The notes below the pieces were generated by a model. The model had not been told where the DNA came from. It ran no database searches and worked only from the letters and a program-made list of their open reading frames with translations. A program made the position numbers and the translations under genes. Source: Pseudoalteromonas sp. BSi20652 (GTDB taxonomy: Bacteria > Pseudomonadota > Gammaproteobacteria > Enterobacterales > Alteromonadaceae). From it: DNA of 61,009 nt. The DNA lies in contig NZ_BADT01000028.1 in NCBI RefSeq assembly GCF_000239855.1, forward strand, positions 1-61,009, read 5' to 3'. Shown here piece by piece: positions 45,654 through 57,428 of the stretch. The stretch's first letter is position 1, and every line of letters begins with the position of its first letter.

Positions 45654-46574
45654 ATGACTAATCTTCCAAGTATTAAACAACTACAGTATTTATTAGCTGT
45701 TCATCAGCATCAACATTTTGGTCGCGCTGCGAGCGCGTGTTTTATTGGGCAGTCAACCTTAAGCAGTGCTATTCAAAACCTTGAAGAGACATTAGGTTGT
45801 CAGCTTATTGAACGAGAAAACCGTAGCCTTATGTTTACCAGTATTGGTGAAGAGGTTGTTGAACGCTCTCGTAAAATAATTAACGATACAATAAGTTTAA
45901 AAGAACTGACTAAAAGTTTTTTAACACCGTTAAGTGGAAAGTTAACCGTAGGTGTAATACCAACTATAGCAAGTTTTATAGCTGCGCCGCTTTACCATTT
46001 TTGCAAACAAACCTTTTGTGATTTAGAGCTTGTGTTGATAGAAGATACTAGCGATAAACTGCTAGATAAGCTTGAGCATGGGCATATTGATTTGGCGTTA
46101 TTGGCTTTACCGTATGCAACTGATAAGTTTCACACTCAAATTTTAGCTAAAGACCATTTTAGTTTAGTACATCACAAAAACTATACCGCAGCAAAAGGCG
46201 TAGTAGACTTTAATCTATTACCAGAGGCTAGCGTATTCTTATTAGAACGTGAGCACTGTATGACGGGTCATGCGCTCAGTGCGTGTCATTTAAACCGTTC
46301 GAGTTGTATTAATCCATTTGAAGCTGCAAGTTTGCATACTTTACTTAGCATGGTTGAGCATGAACTTGGGGTAACTTTTTTACCACAAATGGCGATTAAT
46401 GCCGGTATTTTAGAAAATAAAAATATGATGGTTACACCTTCACAAAGTGATGCATACCGAGATATTGGTATATTGTGGCGCAAAACAACAGGGCGTATCC
46501 GTGATTTTAAGCTATTTAGTCAGCAACTGGAGGTGTTTTTAACGCGTCAGTGTAGCTTAGATTTCAAACAATAA
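45654..46574 (+). CDS. oxyR: OxyR, peroxide-sensing LysR-type regulator
   Basis: A 306-residue LysR-family activator. It has an N-terminal winged helix-turn-helix (about 5-62; HFGRAASACFIGQSTLSSAI) and an effector domain with two cysteines nine residues apart in REHCMTGHALSACH (C202 and C211 counted from this start). They correspond to the C199-C208 disulphide switch of E. coli OxyR, so it should respond to hydrogen peroxide. The ATG at 45654 has GGAAAG upstream, and an earlier in-frame codon lies inside the pit terminator. No catalase or alkyl hydroperoxide reductase gene is adjacent. Confidence 0.93.
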   Translation: MTNLPSIKQLQYLLAVHQHQHFGRAASACFIGQSTLSSAIQNLEETLGCQLIERENRSLMFTSIGEEVVERSRKIINDTISLKELTKSFLTPLSGKLTVGVIPTIASFIAAPLYHFCKQTFCDLELVLIEDTSDKLLDKLEHGHIDLALLALPYATDKFHTQILAKDHFSLVHHKNYTAAKGVVDFNLLPEASVFLLEREHCMTGHALSACHLNRSSCINPFEAASLHTLLSMVEHELGVTFLPQMAINAGILENKNMMVTPSQSDAYRDIGILWRKTTGRIRDFKLFSQQLEVFLTRQCSLDFKQ

Positions 46575-46587
46575 AAAAGTAATAACC

Positions 46588-46616
46588 AAAGCAGCCTACA
46601 AAGGCTGCTTTTGATT
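46588..46616. terminator. Bidirectional terminator after oxyR
   Basis: AAAGCAGCCT (46588-46597) pairs with AGGCTGCTTT (46602-46611). The stop codon of the convergent small-membrane-protein gene lies in its loop. Confidence 0.88.
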
Positions 46617-46808
46617 TTGAGGATGACTTTCAAAAGGTTCTAGTTCAGGTAAAAATAATAGGTAAATCCACACCACTAAATTAAAGTAAGGCACACAGCC
46701 TAATACAGTGAAAACCTTAACAGGGTAGCCTTTAACACTTGCATACCGATAGCATTGATATGTGATTGAAAAGTGAATAATCAGTAATAAAATAACTAAT
46801 TGCATCAT
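46596..46808 (-). CDS. Small membrane protein of unknown function
   Basis: A 70-residue protein with two predicted TM helices (about 2-18 and 32-55), a short charged link (RYASVKGYPVK) and a polar tail. MMQLVILLLIIHFSI could also act as a signal anchor. A good purine-rich site (AAGGAGAAAG) precedes the ATG at 46808. Function unknown; it converges on oxyR. Confidence 0.6.
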   Translation of the reverse strand: MMQLVILLLIIHFSITYQCYRYASVKGYPVKVFTVLGCVPYFNLVVWIYLLFLPELEPFESHPQNQKQPL

Positions 46809-47012
46809 ATCTTTCTCCTTAAAATCCTAATAGCTTAAAGTCCACCATAATTACCACCTATGGCTTACTGATAGGTAATGTCATGTTTATTAAGTGTAAT
46901 CCGTTAAATTGCATGACATTCTTAATGTGATACAAAAAGTATAGGCAAGAAAGAAAATAATGGTAGTAATAAAATACTTAAAATTGTTCAATTTTGTTTA
47001 TTGTGAGCTAGG

Positions 47013-49529
47013 CTATTGTTGGTAAAAATTTTTATTATTTAAAATCTTTTCAAGTTCATCCTTAACTTTTTCAACAGGTACTGGACGAGCTATGAAATAG
47101 CCTTGCCCAAAATCTACGCCAATCTCTTTTAGTGCATAAAATATTTCTTTATTCTCAACATATTCAGCGACTGAGCGCTTATCGAGTGAGCGACTTATAT
47201 CGTTGATTGCTTTTACTAGGGCTAAGTCGATAGGATCATTAAGCATGTCGCGCACAAACGAGCCATCAATTTTTACATGTTGTGCGGGGAGTTGTTTTAG
47301 ATAGGTAAAAGTACTAAAGCCCGTACCAAAATCATCAATCGAAAAGTGGCAACCTAAACTATTGAGCTTTTCAATCATTTTACGTGTTGCTTTTAAATTA
47401 TTAAGACTTGCTGATTCAGTTATTTCAAAAATTATCCGCGAAGGGGGCACGTTATACTTTTCAAGGTTTGATTCAATTAATGGCAATAAGCGTTCATCTA
47501 AAAATGATTGTGCCGAAAGATTAATGGCCACTTGGTTTAGCTCTGGGTGTTTTGCTACACATGCAATGGCGTTGCGAATAACACATTGATCCATTAAAAA
47601 TGTATCGTTTAACATCTCTAATGAAGGAATAAATTGATCTGGAGATATTAGTTTACCATTAAGCTTTAAGCGCAAGAGGGCTTCAAAGTAAGCAACTTTA
47701 CACTCTTTAAAGTCCCAAATAGGCTGATAATGAAGTTCTATATTATTTTGTTTTAGTGCTTGGCGAATTTCATGCCCCCACTCAAGCCCTGCTTGAAGTG
47801 TATTATTTTGAGCGTCTTCTTTAGAATAGCAGTGCACTAGATTACGCCCTAAATTTTTAGCAATGTATAGCGCTATATCTGCTTGTTTTAAACATTCATT
47901 AGGGTCGCAATTTTTTGATGTTATTTGGGCTAAGCCAATAGAGCAACTTATTGTATAGACTTGATCTTCCGATTTAAAAGCATGTTTTTCAATTGCACTG
48001 CAAACACCCTCAGCAACTAGGTGCGCCTCAAGTAAGTTCATGTTAGTTAAAATAACAGCAAACTCGTCTCCACCAATTCGACAAACTAAATGCTCATGGC
48101 TGATATTTTCTATAAATAACTGAGCGACTTCTTTTAAAACAAGATCTCCTTGATGATGACCTTGACTGTCATTAATTATTTTAAAGTGGTCAAGATCAAT
48201 ATATATCAAGGCGTGTTCAATGTTGGAGTGAGTATGTTTGGGTTTACAAATACGGCTTAATTCTTGATCAAAGTGATAGCGGTTGTGCAAACCAGTTAGC
48301 GGATCATGCAGCGCGAGATGACGTAATTGTAATTCGGCTTGTTTACGCTCGTGGATATTATCAATGGTGGCAGTAATAGTGGCATTATTACTGCTATTTA
48401 TGATCAGCTGTAGTCTACACTCGACCCAAATTTGCCCACCTTTTTTGTGTTGTAATTTAATTTCTATTTGTTGATGGTTTTCTCCACCATCAAGAATATC
48501 GTCAATAGTACTTTGCAGTTTTTGTTGGCATTCGTCGGTGCAAAATTTAGTTATTTTTTGGTGTAAGCTCGATTTAACGCCAAAACCACTCAGTGTTTCC
48601 CAGGCCGGGTTTATAAAGCGAATTTTGCCAAGTTGATCGAGCTCAAGTACAACCGTATTTAAATGCAATAGTATGCGTTGGTGGGCTGAAAGTAACTCTT
48701 TATAACTTACTTCACTTAGGCTTAGTTGTTCTACTTTTTGAGCGAATTCTGCGTAACTCACCATAAAATCTTCACGGCGTGCGGCATGATCACATATTTT
48801 ATTTAAAAATGAAGGCTCGTAAGGAATGCGTATAAAATCAGTTACACCCGACAATAAAAGTTGCTCAGCGTAGTCAGCATCTGCATTATCTATAATCGTT
48901 ACAATTGCTTGCTTAGGGTTGTGTTGTAAAATATGTTCAACTAACAGACTTGAAGCTTCAGCTCTATCTTCGGTCGCATCAAGGAGCACTATCGAGAACT
49001 TCTGTTGGTTATATTGATCAAGTGCGTCTTTGCACGACGTTACATGTGTTATTGCAAAATTGAGTTTAAGTTCTTCGCATATATCGTTTACTTTATTTTC
49101 GTGTGGTTCTAGTAACAGCAGGTTTAATCGACTGCTTTTTTCTAAATGCGTAGAGAGTATATTTGCGAGGACCTGGGGCAGCGTATCTTGGTTTTCGAAT
49201 GGCAATACGGCATCAATACCATAACTACGTGCAGTGGTTTCTGCAATTCGCTCACAATAGGTAGGAGGCATAAGTAGTATTGGGGTGTTTTTTGGTGTTT
49301 TTAATAACCCAGAGCGAACCATCCGAGAAAAGCGCCACCCATCAATTTTACCTACATCTAGCCCCGTGATAATAATATCAACAGGATGCTGCTTAAGTGT
49401 TTTTAATGCTTCCTGGCTATCTTGCGCTTCTATAATGCTAAAAACATCCAGCTTGTGCAAAGTACTACAAATAGCTCTTCGCTCAGCACTGCTTGCATTT
49501 AAAATTAGCAGTTTTAATTGTTCCGCCAC
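47013..49529 (-). CDS. REC-REC-PAS-GGDEF-EAL c-di-GMP signalling protein
   Basis: An 838-residue cytosolic protein. The first receiver (about 5-125) is degenerate: the phospho-acceptor position holds G56 (IIITGLD). The second receiver (about 135-250) keeps D184 in IVLLDA. A PAS domain (about 285-395), a GGDEF domain with intact RIGGDEF (486-490) and an EAL domain with FEALLR (616-618), INLSAQSF, FEITES, IDDFGTGFS and AEYVEN follow. Both catalytic signatures look competent, so it could make and break c-di-GMP. No cognate kinase is adjacent. The gene stands alone. Confidence 0.92.
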   Translation of the reverse strand: MAEQLKLLILNASSAERRAICSTLHKLDVFSIIEAQDSQEALKTLKQHPVDIIITGLDVGKIDGWRFSRMVRSGLLKTPKNTPILLMPPTYCERIAETTARSYGIDAVLPFENQDTLPQVLANILSTHLEKSSRLNLLLLEPHENKVNDICEELKLNFAITHVTSCKDALDQYNQQKFSIVLLDATEDRAEASSLLVEHILQHNPKQAIVTIIDNADADYAEQLLLSGVTDFIRIPYEPSFLNKICDHAARREDFMVSYAEFAQKVEQLSLSEVSYKELLSAHQRILLHLNTVVLELDQLGKIRFINPAWETLSGFGVKSSLHQKITKFCTDECQQKLQSTIDDILDGGENHQQIEIKLQHKKGGQIWVECRLQLIINSSNNATITATIDNIHERKQAELQLRHLALHDPLTGLHNRYHFDQELSRICKPKHTHSNIEHALIYIDLDHFKIINDSQGHHQGDLVLKEVAQLFIENISHEHLVCRIGGDEFAVILTNMNLLEAHLVAEGVCSAIEKHAFKSEDQVYTISCSIGLAQITSKNCDPNECLKQADIALYIAKNLGRNLVHCYSKEDAQNNTLQAGLEWGHEIRQALKQNNIELHYQPIWDFKECKVAYFEALLRLKLNGKLISPDQFIPSLEMLNDTFLMDQCVIRNAIACVAKHPELNQVAINLSAQSFLDERLLPLIESNLEKYNVPPSRIIFEITESASLNNLKATRKMIEKLNSLGCHFSIDDFGTGFSTFTYLKQLPAQHVKIDGSFVRDMLNDPIDLALVKAINDISRSLDKRSVAEYVENKEIFYALKEIGVDFGQGYFIARPVPVEKVKDELEKILNNKNFYQQ

Positions 49530-49724
49530 CGAAGGTTCCTACCGAAATTTATAGTTATTTCTAATTACTAAGAGTAATGATATTTACTAATAAGAACAAG
49601 TACATTTATGTAATCAGACTAAGGAATAGATTACTTAGGCTGATAGAAGTTTAGCTGTCTTCTTGAGCTTAATACACGATAGTTATACACTTGCCGCGAT
49701 TTTAAATGATGTGGATAACCGATT

Positions 49725-50756
49725 ATGCGCGTGGCTGATTTTAGCTTTGACCTACCCGATGAATTAATTGCTCGTTTTCCTAAGCCGGATCGAACGAGTA
49801 GTCGCTTATTTTGCCTTGATGGGCCAAGTGGTGCAGTAGAGCACAATGTTTTTAGTGATATACTTGAATTAGTAAATGAAAAAGACTTATTGGTTTTTAA
49901 CAACACCCGAGTAATACCTGCACGTATGTTTGGTCAAAAAGCATCGGGAGGCAAAGTTGAGGTGTTAGTAGAGCGAGTGCTTGATGAGCATCGTGTACTT
50001 GCGCATGTACGTGCAAGTAAATCACTAAAATTAGGTAACGAAGTTATTCTTGAGGGCAAGGCAAAAGCCGTAATGGTTGCGCGTCACGATACGTTATTTG
50101 AGCTTGAGTTTGATCATAGCCAAAATGTTCTCGACATATTAAACGATATAGGGCACATGCCATTACCGCCGTATATAGATCGCCCAGATAATGAGGCAGA
50201 CCGAGAACGCTATCAAACAGTTTATGGTGAAAAGCCAGGTGCAGTTGCTGCGCCCACAGCCGGTTTACATTTTGACGAAAAATTAATGACCGCACTTAAA
50301 CATAAAGGCGTTCAAATGGCTTTTGTTACTTTGCATGTAGGTGCGGGTACATTTCAGCCAGTGCGAGTCGATAGTGTTGATGAGCATATTATGCATTCAG
50401 AATACATAGAGGTACCTGATGATGTAGTTAATGCGGTAGCACAAACTAAAGCGCGAGGTGGTCGAGTTATTGCAGTGGGCACAACGTCTGTTAGGTCATT
50501 AGAGTCTGCAGCAAAGGTGCATGGTGGTAAATTAGATACTTACTTTGGTGATACCGATATATTTATCTTTCCGGGTTATCAGTTTAATGTTGTTGATGCC
50601 ATGGTCACTAATTTTCACTTGCCAGAATCTACACTCATAATGCTTGTGAGCGCTTTTAGCGGACAAGATAATATTATGAGCGCGTACAATACGGCAATTG
50701 ATAAAAAGTATCGTTTTTTTAGTTATGGTGATGCGATGTTCTTAACACGTAAATAG
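49725..50756 (+). CDS. queA: tRNA preQ1(34) S-adenosylmethionine ribosyltransferase-isomerase QueA
   Basis: QueA transfers and isomerises the ribosyl moiety of SAM to preQ1 in tRNA, giving epoxyqueuosine (queuosine pathway). The 343-residue product shows [14 protein letters not shown] at the start, [14 protein letters not shown], the [16 protein letters not shown] motif, [13 protein letters not shown] and [17 protein letters not shown], all QueA landmarks. Length is standard (E. coli 356). tgt lies downstream, with an apparent terminator between. Confidence 0.97.
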   Translation: MRVADFSFDLPDELIARFPKPDRTSSRLFCLDGPSGAVEHNVFSDILELVNEKDLLVFNNTRVIPARMFGQKASGGKVEVLVERVLDEHRVLAHVRASKSLKLGNEVILEGKAKAVMVARHDTLFELEFDHSQNVLDILNDIGHMPLPPYIDRPDNEADRERYQTVYGEKPGAVAAPTAGLHFDEKLMTALKHKGVQMAFVTLHVGAGTFQPVRVDSVDEHIMHSEYIEVPDDVVNAVAQTKARGGRVIAVGTTSVRSLESAAKVHGGKLDTYFGDTDIFIFPGYQFNVVDAMVTNFHLPESTLIMLVSAFSGQDNIMSAYNTAIDKKYRFFSYGDAMFLTRK

Positions 50757-50789
50757 CAACGATGCTAAATTATTAGTAAATATGATTAT

Positions 50790-50820
50790 AAACCTCAGCT
50801 AAGTTACTGGGGTTTTTTAT
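50790..50820 (+). terminator. Terminator after queA
   Basis: AAACCTCAG (50790-50798) pairs with CTGGGGTTT (50807-50815, one G-T), followed by a T-run. This suggests tgt has its own promoter. Confidence 0.8.
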
Positions 50821-50862
50821 TTTGAGTAAGATTATCAGTGTTGAATTTATCGCAGTTAATAG

Positions 50863-52068
<1,206 letters not shown>

Positions 52069-52093
52069 ACTTTAAAATTAAAGAGGAAGTATC

Positions 52094-52432
52094 ATGAGTT
52101 TATTTATTTCAAATGCACAAGCAAGTACAGGCGCAGCAGCTGCCGGCGGCGGTACTATGCAAATGCTAATTATGTTAGCTATTTTTGGTTTAGTTTTTTA
52201 CTTTTTGATTTATCGCCCACAAGCTAATCGTGTTAAAGAGCACAAAAGCTTAATGAGCGCGATGGCTAAAGGTGACGAAGTACTTACTCAAGGTGGTTTA
52301 GTAGGTAAAATTGTTAAAATTTCTGAAGATAAAGATTTCATCGTTATCTCTTTAAACGAGCAAGCAGAAGTGACAGTACAAAAATCGTCTGTATCTGCAG
52401 TATTGCCAAAAGGCACAATGAAGTCGCTATAA
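52094..52432 (+). CDS. yajC: YajC, Sec translocon accessory subunit
   Basis: A 112-residue single-TM protein of the SecDF-YajC complex. A Gly/Ala-rich N-terminus is followed by the [22 protein letters not shown], whose RPQ end and following [21 protein letters not shown] are diagnostic. It lies 25 bases after tgt, with a GAGGAAG ribosome site, and 19 bases before secD. Confidence 0.95.
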   Translation: MSLFISNAQASTGAAAAGGGTMQMLIMLAIFGLVFYFLIYRPQANRVKEHKSLMSAMAKGDEVLTQGGLVGKIVKISEDKDFIVISLNEQAEVTVQKSSVSAVLPKGTMKSL

Positions 52433-52451
52433 AAATAATAAGGACGACCCC

Positions 52452-54311
52452 GTGTTAAACAAGTTTCCAGTTTGGAAGTATTTACTTGTTTTAGCTGTGG
52501 TAGCCATTGGCCTTTTATATGCCTCTCCAAACTTGTATGGTCGCGATCCGGCTATTCAAGTTTCAGGTGCTAAAGGCGCTGATGTCGATCTCAGTGTTGT
52601 AGACAAAGTAAACGCAATCTTAGAGAAAAATAATGTAACCGCTAAATCGACAATACTTGAAGATGGACAAATTTTAGTTCGTTTAAAAAATGTTGAAGAG
52701 CAACTTAAAGCGCACGACTTACTGCGTGATTCGCTGAGCGATGATTACATTTCTGCTATTAATATGGCACCTGCTCAACCAGCTTGGTTAAAAGCGGTTG
52801 GTGGTAACCCTATGAAGCTAGGTCTTGATTTAAGTGGTGGTGTACATTTCACCATGGAAATCGACATGGCAACAGCGGTTGATAACCAGCTTGAGCAAAT
52901 GGAACAAGATTTTCGTAGTGACCTGCGTGAAGAAAAACTACGTTACCGTAGTGTTCGTCGCGTCGCTGGTTCTGATCGTATGCGTGTAGAAATGCGTACC
53001 GAGGAAGACAAAAATGCCGCAGAGAGTTTCTTAGAAACTCGCTACCCTCTAAATGTCTACATTGATGACAGCAGTAACGATAACGCATTTTTTGCGACAA
53101 TGAGTGAGCAAAAACTCAAAGAAATTCGTGACTACGCTATAAAGCAAAATGAAACGATTATTCGTAACCGTATCAACCAAATTGGTGTAGCAGAACCTAA
53201 CGTACAACGCCAAGGCGCTGAGCGTATTATTGTTCAACTACCAGGCATTCAAGACACAGCACGCGCTAAAGAAATTTTAGGCGCTACGGCAACACTTGAA
53301 TTTCGTGAAGTAGATGAAAATGCTGATGCAAGCGCTGCTGCTCAAGGTCGTATCCCTGCGGGTACTGAAATGATTATGAGCCGCGACGGTTACCCTGTTG
53401 TACTTAAAAAACGCATTATTCTAGAAGGCAGCCATATAACTGGCGCTCAATCTGGCGCTGATGAATACCAACGCCCGCAAGTAAGTATTACGCTTGATAG
53501 CAAAGGGGGGGCAAAAATGAATGCCTTTACCAAGCGTGCTATTGGTAAGCGTATGGCAACGGTATTTATTGAGTACAAGCCATCAGGTAAAAAAGATGCA
53601 GACGGTAAAGCACTTCCGCCTATTAAGGTTGAAGAAGTTATTAACGTAGCCACCATTCAAGCTCGTCTTGATCGCTCGTTCCGTATTACAGGTATCGATA
53701 ACCCAGCTGAAGCACATAACTTAAGTCTGCTACTTCGTGCAGGTGCGCTTGTAGCACCAATTCAAATTGTTGAAGAGCGCACAGTAGGTCCAAGCTTAGG
53801 TCAAGAAAATATTGAAGCGGGTATGACTGCGGTAGCCCTTGGTTTTGCGTTTGTACTTGTGTTTATGCTTGTGTACTACAAAGGTTTTGGTATGGTTGCA
53901 AACCTTGCGCTTGCGGCTAACTTAGTACTCATTGTTGGTGTTATGTCTTTAATTCCGGGCGCTACACTTACGCTACCAGGTATTGCCGGTATTGTACTAA
54001 CTGTAGGTATGGCGGTTGATGCTAACGTACTTATTTTTGAGCGTATTCGTGAAGAGCTGGCCGATGGCCGCAGCCCTCAACAAGCGATTCATTTCGGTTA
54101 CGATAGCGCATTTAGTACTATATTTGATGCTAACATCACCACGTTAATCGCTGCCATTATACTGTTTGCAGTAGGCACCGGTCCGATTGCGGGCTTTGCA
54201 GTGACACTTGCGATTGGTATTTTAACTTCAATGTTTACAGCCATTGTTGGTACCCGTGCGGTAATCAACTTGTTTGTCGGTGGTAAACGTATTGATAAAC
54301 TTTCAATTTAA
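52452..54311 (+). CDS. secD: SecD, protein translocase subunit
   Basis: A 619-residue membrane protein that uses the proton gradient to help export and recycle translocated proteins. TM1 (about 8-26) is followed by a periplasmic P1 domain ([34 protein letters not shown]) and five more TMs near the C-terminus with [21 protein letters not shown]. The start codon is GTG with AAGGACG upstream. secF follows after nine bases. Confidence 0.97.
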   Translation: MLNKFPVWKYLLVLAVVAIGLLYASPNLYGRDPAIQVSGAKGADVDLSVVDKVNAILEKNNVTAKSTILEDGQILVRLKNVEEQLKAHDLLRDSLSDDYISAINMAPAQPAWLKAVGGNPMKLGLDLSGGVHFTMEIDMATAVDNQLEQMEQDFRSDLREEKLRYRSVRRVAGSDRMRVEMRTEEDKNAAESFLETRYPLNVYIDDSSNDNAFFATMSEQKLKEIRDYAIKQNETIIRNRINQIGVAEPNVQRQGAERIIVQLPGIQDTARAKEILGATATLEFREVDENADASAAAQGRIPAGTEMIMSRDGYPVVLKKRIILEGSHITGAQSGADEYQRPQVSITLDSKGGAKMNAFTKRAIGKRMATVFIEYKPSGKKDADGKALPPIKVEEVINVATIQARLDRSFRITGIDNPAEAHNLSLLLRAGALVAPIQIVEERTVGPSLGQENIEAGMTAVALGFAFVLVFMLVYYKGFGMVANLALAANLVLIVGVMSLIPGATLTLPGIAGIVLTVGMAVDANVLIFERIREELADGRSPQQAIHFGYDSAFSTIFDANITTLIAAIILFAVGTGPIAGFAVTLAIGILTSMFTAIVGTRAVINLFVGGKRIDKLSI

Positions 54312-54320
54312 GGAGCAGAC

Positions 54321-55268
54321 ATGCAAATTTTAAGTTTGGGTAGTAGAACCCTTCGTTTCATGTCTCTTCGTAAAGTGGCTATGGGTTTCTCTACGTTATT
54401 AATTGTAGCGTCGCTTGTGTCAATGTTTACGAAAGGCTTAAATTTTGGGTTGGATTTCACTGGCGGTACAGCGGTAGAGGTCGGTTTTTCTCAACCAGCT
54501 GACCTTAAAAAAGTGCGTAACGGACTTGCCGAAAACGGCTTTGCTGATGCATCGGTACAACTATTTGGATCAAGCCAAGAAATACTAGTACGACTAGCGC
54601 CACGTGGAAGTGACGTAAAAGCAGAAGTAATTGGTAACCAAGTAATCGATGCACTTAAAAAAGCAGACGACAGCGTAGTAATGCGCCGTATCGAGTTTGT
54701 TGGTCCAAGCGTAGGTGAAGACTTAAAAGAGCAGGGTGGTCTTGCCATGTTAACTGCACTTATTTGTATCTTAATCTATGTTGCATTTCGTTTTGAATGG
54801 CGATTTGCTGTGGGCGCAGTAGGTGCGTTATTACACGATGTTATTATTACACTAGGTTTGTTTTCGATATTGGGTTTAGAGTTTGATTTAACTATATTAG
54901 CGGCAATACTTGCGGTAATTGGTTATTCACTTAATGATACGATTGTGGTATCTGACCGCATACGAGAAAACTTCCGTAAAGTGCGTATCGACGATACCGT
55001 AGAAATTATTGATATTTCACTTACGCAAACACTTAACCGTACCCTTGTAACATCAATCACCACTATTTTAGTATTGATTGCTTTGTTTACATGGGGCGGA
55101 CAAACCATTCATGGTTTTGCAACTGCTTTGCTGTTTGGTGTGTTTATTGGTACTTATTCTTCGATTTATGTTGCCAGCTCTGTTGCCCTTGCAATGGGTG
55201 TAAGCAAAGAAGACTTAATACCAGAAGTTATTGAAAAAGAAGGTGCAGACCAAGACGCAATGCCGTAA
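54321..55268 (+). CDS. secF: SecF, protein translocase subunit
   Basis: A 315-residue partner of SecD. TM1 is near 20-38, followed by GLNFGLDFTGGTAVEVGF, a short periplasmic domain, and five TMs with ILAVIGYSLNDTIVVSDRIREN and SITTILVLIALFTWGGQTIHGF. Length matches E. coli SecF (323). GGAG precedes the ATG. It is last in the operon; a terminator follows. Confidence 0.97.
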   Translation: MQILSLGSRTLRFMSLRKVAMGFSTLLIVASLVSMFTKGLNFGLDFTGGTAVEVGFSQPADLKKVRNGLAENGFADASVQLFGSSQEILVRLAPRGSDVKAEVIGNQVIDALKKADDSVVMRRIEFVGPSVGEDLKEQGGLAMLTALICILIYVAFRFEWRFAVGAVGALLHDVIITLGLFSILGLEFDLTILAAILAVIGYSLNDTIVVSDRIRENFRKVRIDDTVEIIDISLTQTLNRTLVTSITTILVLIALFTWGGQTIHGFATALLFGVFIGTYSSIYVASSVALAMGVSKEDLIPEVIEKEGADQDAMP

Positions 55269-55285
55269 TGGTTTTTAACTGCCCT

Positions 55286-55314
55286 AAAAAACCGCTCATT
55301 GAGCGGTTTTTTAT
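55286..55314 (+). terminator. Terminator of the tgt-yajC-secDF operon
   Basis: A 12-bp stem (55286-55297 with 55301-55312), ATT loop, with A- and T-tracts on the two arms. Confidence 0.92.
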
Positions 55315-55527
55315 TGCCCGTAATATATTTATGTTCACGATTACTTTAGCTTTACTGTGCATGCATGAATAAACAGTGCTAGCTTTATAGGGCGGTTATT
55401 AATAAGTATATCTATATGGTATTGCTATAATCGTAGTTATTTTATTGCTCTTTTATATTTAGGCGCAAAGATCAACAGACCCTAGTAATAACTGTTAAAA
55501 CTATCGACAATAAATAAGGTGATAACT

Positions 55528-56337
55528 ATGTTGCCACTAAAGTATTTCGTTAACGTAGTAAGTTTGTTTATATGCAGCGCTTTAGCAAGTGACGTAAATA
55601 GAGTAAATGTAGCACAGGAGCAACGTGTACAATATGCTCGTGACGACTACCTTAACGAGCTATTAGAAAAAGCGTTAGTTAGTGCGCAATATCCCGCAGA
55701 GATTCATACTGTTCTAATTCATCCCCACCAGCAACGTACCTTAATTGCACTTGATACAAAAAACTTAGATTTATATTGGAGTATGAGTAGCCCAGAGCGA
55801 GAGTCGTTAGCCATTGCAATTAAAGTTCCGCTGTTTAAAGGCTATATAGGAAAAAGAGCATTATTAACAAGCAAAAATAGCATGAATAGGTTTAAAGACA
55901 TTTCGACTTTAGAGCAGTTGAGTAAGCTTTCTGCAGTGCAAGGTCATGATTGGCCAGATACAAAAATAATGGCGTTAAATGACTTGCATGTAAGACCCTT
56001 TGCTAACTATCAAGCTATGTTTACGTTAACGGGTACAGGGCGTATCGATTATTTTCCACGTTCATTCATTGAGGTAAATTCAGAATTAATGGCAAATAAA
56101 CAAAGTAACTTAGTAATAGTACCTAATTTATTTATAAGCTACTCAACAGGCTTTTATTATTTTGTATCAAAGAGTAAACCAGCGCTTGCAGCAGCAATCG
56201 AAAAAGGACTAAAAATAATGCAGAACAATGGTGAATTTGATGCATTATTTAATGAATATTTCGCAAAAGATTTAAACTCGCTGCCATACGAAAAAGGGAA
56301 TACGGTGGAGCTTAAACTCAAAAACCCTTATTTTTAG
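55528..56337 (+). CDS. Periplasmic binding-protein-like (type 2) protein of unknown ligand
   Basis: A 269-residue secreted protein (MLPLKYFVNVVSLFICSALAS signal). The pattern YLNELLEKALVSAQYP, then an FIEVNSEL... strand and the C-terminal AAAIEKGLKIMQNNGEFDALFNEYF helix looks like the SBP_bac_3 fold without the usual ligand arginine region being obvious. No transport genes are near it. It may be a sensory or extracytoplasmic helper, as is common in Pseudoalteromonas-type genomes. ATG 55528 (AAGGTG upstream) is preferred over the GTG at 55519. Confidence 0.7.
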   Translation: MLPLKYFVNVVSLFICSALASDVNRVNVAQEQRVQYARDDYLNELLEKALVSAQYPAEIHTVLIHPHQQRTLIALDTKNLDLYWSMSSPERESLAIAIKVPLFKGYIGKRALLTSKNSMNRFKDISTLEQLSKLSAVQGHDWPDTKIMALNDLHVRPFANYQAMFTLTGTGRIDYFPRSFIEVNSELMANKQSNLVIVPNLFISYSTGFYYFVSKSKPALAAAIEKGLKIMQNNGEFDALFNEYFAKDLNSLPYEKGNTVELKLKNPYF

Positions 56338-56345
56338 ACACAAAA

Positions 56346-56368
56346 AAAGGAGCCTTAGCTCCTTTCTT
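56346..56368. terminator. Terminator between the binding-protein-like gene and suhB
   Basis: AAAGGAGC (56346-56353) pairs with GCTCCTTT (56358-56365). It is flanked by an A-run and a T-rich stretch and lies between convergent genes. Confidence 0.8.
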
Positions 56369-56381
56369 ATTATGCTCTGTA

Positions 56382-57185
56382 TTAGCGGAGTAACGACTCA
56401 GTAAGTACTGGACGAATTTCACGAATAATCGCTTGGGTCAATTTTGGTGAACCACAGATAATATTACCGCTGTGGTTATAGTTATTACCACCAGCAAAAT
56501 CTACAACCATACCGCCAGCTTCTTTAACCATAAGCTCGCCTGCAGCAGAGTTCCACGGTTTTAAGCCAATTTCAAAAAAGCCATCAATACGGCCAGCTGC
56601 AACATATGCCATATCTAGGGCAGAACAACCTGCACGGCGAATATCGGCAGTGTGTACAAATAACGCTTTAAACGCTTCAGTGTATGCCTCTGTGTGGTTT
56701 TTGTTTTTGAAAGGGAAACCAGTTGCTAAAACTGTACCAGCTAAAACCGTTGTTTTGCTTACGCGTAAACGTTTACTGTTAAGTTGTGCGCCTTGACCTT
56801 TAGATGCAGTGAACAGCTCACCACGAATTGGATCGTAAATAACGGCTTGGTCTAAACGACCTTTAACTTTAAGTGCAATAGAGATTGCGTAATGAGGGAT
56901 ACCTTTGATGAAGTTAGTTGTTCCATCGATAGGATCTACAATCCATTGGTAATCATCATCCTTGCCTTTATGCTCACCTAATTCTTCACCAACAATAGAG
57001 TGAGTAGGGTAAGACTGTAAAATAGTGTCACGAATTACGGCTTCGGCTTCTTTATCAATGTTAGTTACTAAGTCGTTAGCGCCTTTTTGTTGCACTTCAA
57101 CTTTTGATAAATCTTCACTTGCGCGAAGTAAAATTTTGCCTGCGTTGCGCGCAGCGCGAACCGCAATGTTTAACATTGGATGCAT
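56382..57185 (-). CDS. suhB: SuhB, inositol-1-monophosphatase / antitermination factor
   Basis: A 267-residue Mg2+-dependent IMPase-family protein, exactly the length of E. coli SuhB, which also acts in rRNA transcription antitermination with NusA. Motifs are VGEELGEH, the metal-binding WIVDPIDGTTNFIKGIP, and GCSALDMAYVAAGRIDGFFE. The start ATG 57185 (MHPMLNIAVRAARNAG) has AAAGGT upstream; a longer in-frame start at 57275 would add 30 residues not found in the family. It is monocistronic. Confidence 0.95.
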   Translation of the reverse strand: MHPMLNIAVRAARNAGKILLRASEDLSKVEVQQKGANDLVTNIDKEAEAVIRDTILQSYPTHSIVGEELGEHKGKDDDYQWIVDPIDGTTNFIKGIPHYAISIALKVKGRLDQAVIYDPIRGELFTASKGQGAQLNSKRLRVSKTTVLAGTVLATGFPFKNKNHTEAYTEAFKALFVHTADIRRAGCSALDMAYVAAGRIDGFFEIGLKPWNSAAGELMVKEAGGMVVDFAGGNNYNHSGNIICGSPKLTQAIIREIRPVLTESLLR

Positions 57186-57428
57186 GGTATTACCTTTGGG
57201 TTGTAAAAGAACGTTTATATATTTCAGCCGGCGTATTTTAGCGACTTTTGCCATAAAGTAAACAATAAACCCCAAATACTTATGTTTGTTTTTTATACAA
57301 GATTGAAAAGTGTATATATTTTTAAAAAATAATTATCTGCATTTAAATAAATTAATTTTAAATAACACTTTACCTAAAGTTAACTTGAGGTTTTATCGTG
57401 CTCCTAACTTAACTGATAGGGTAACATT

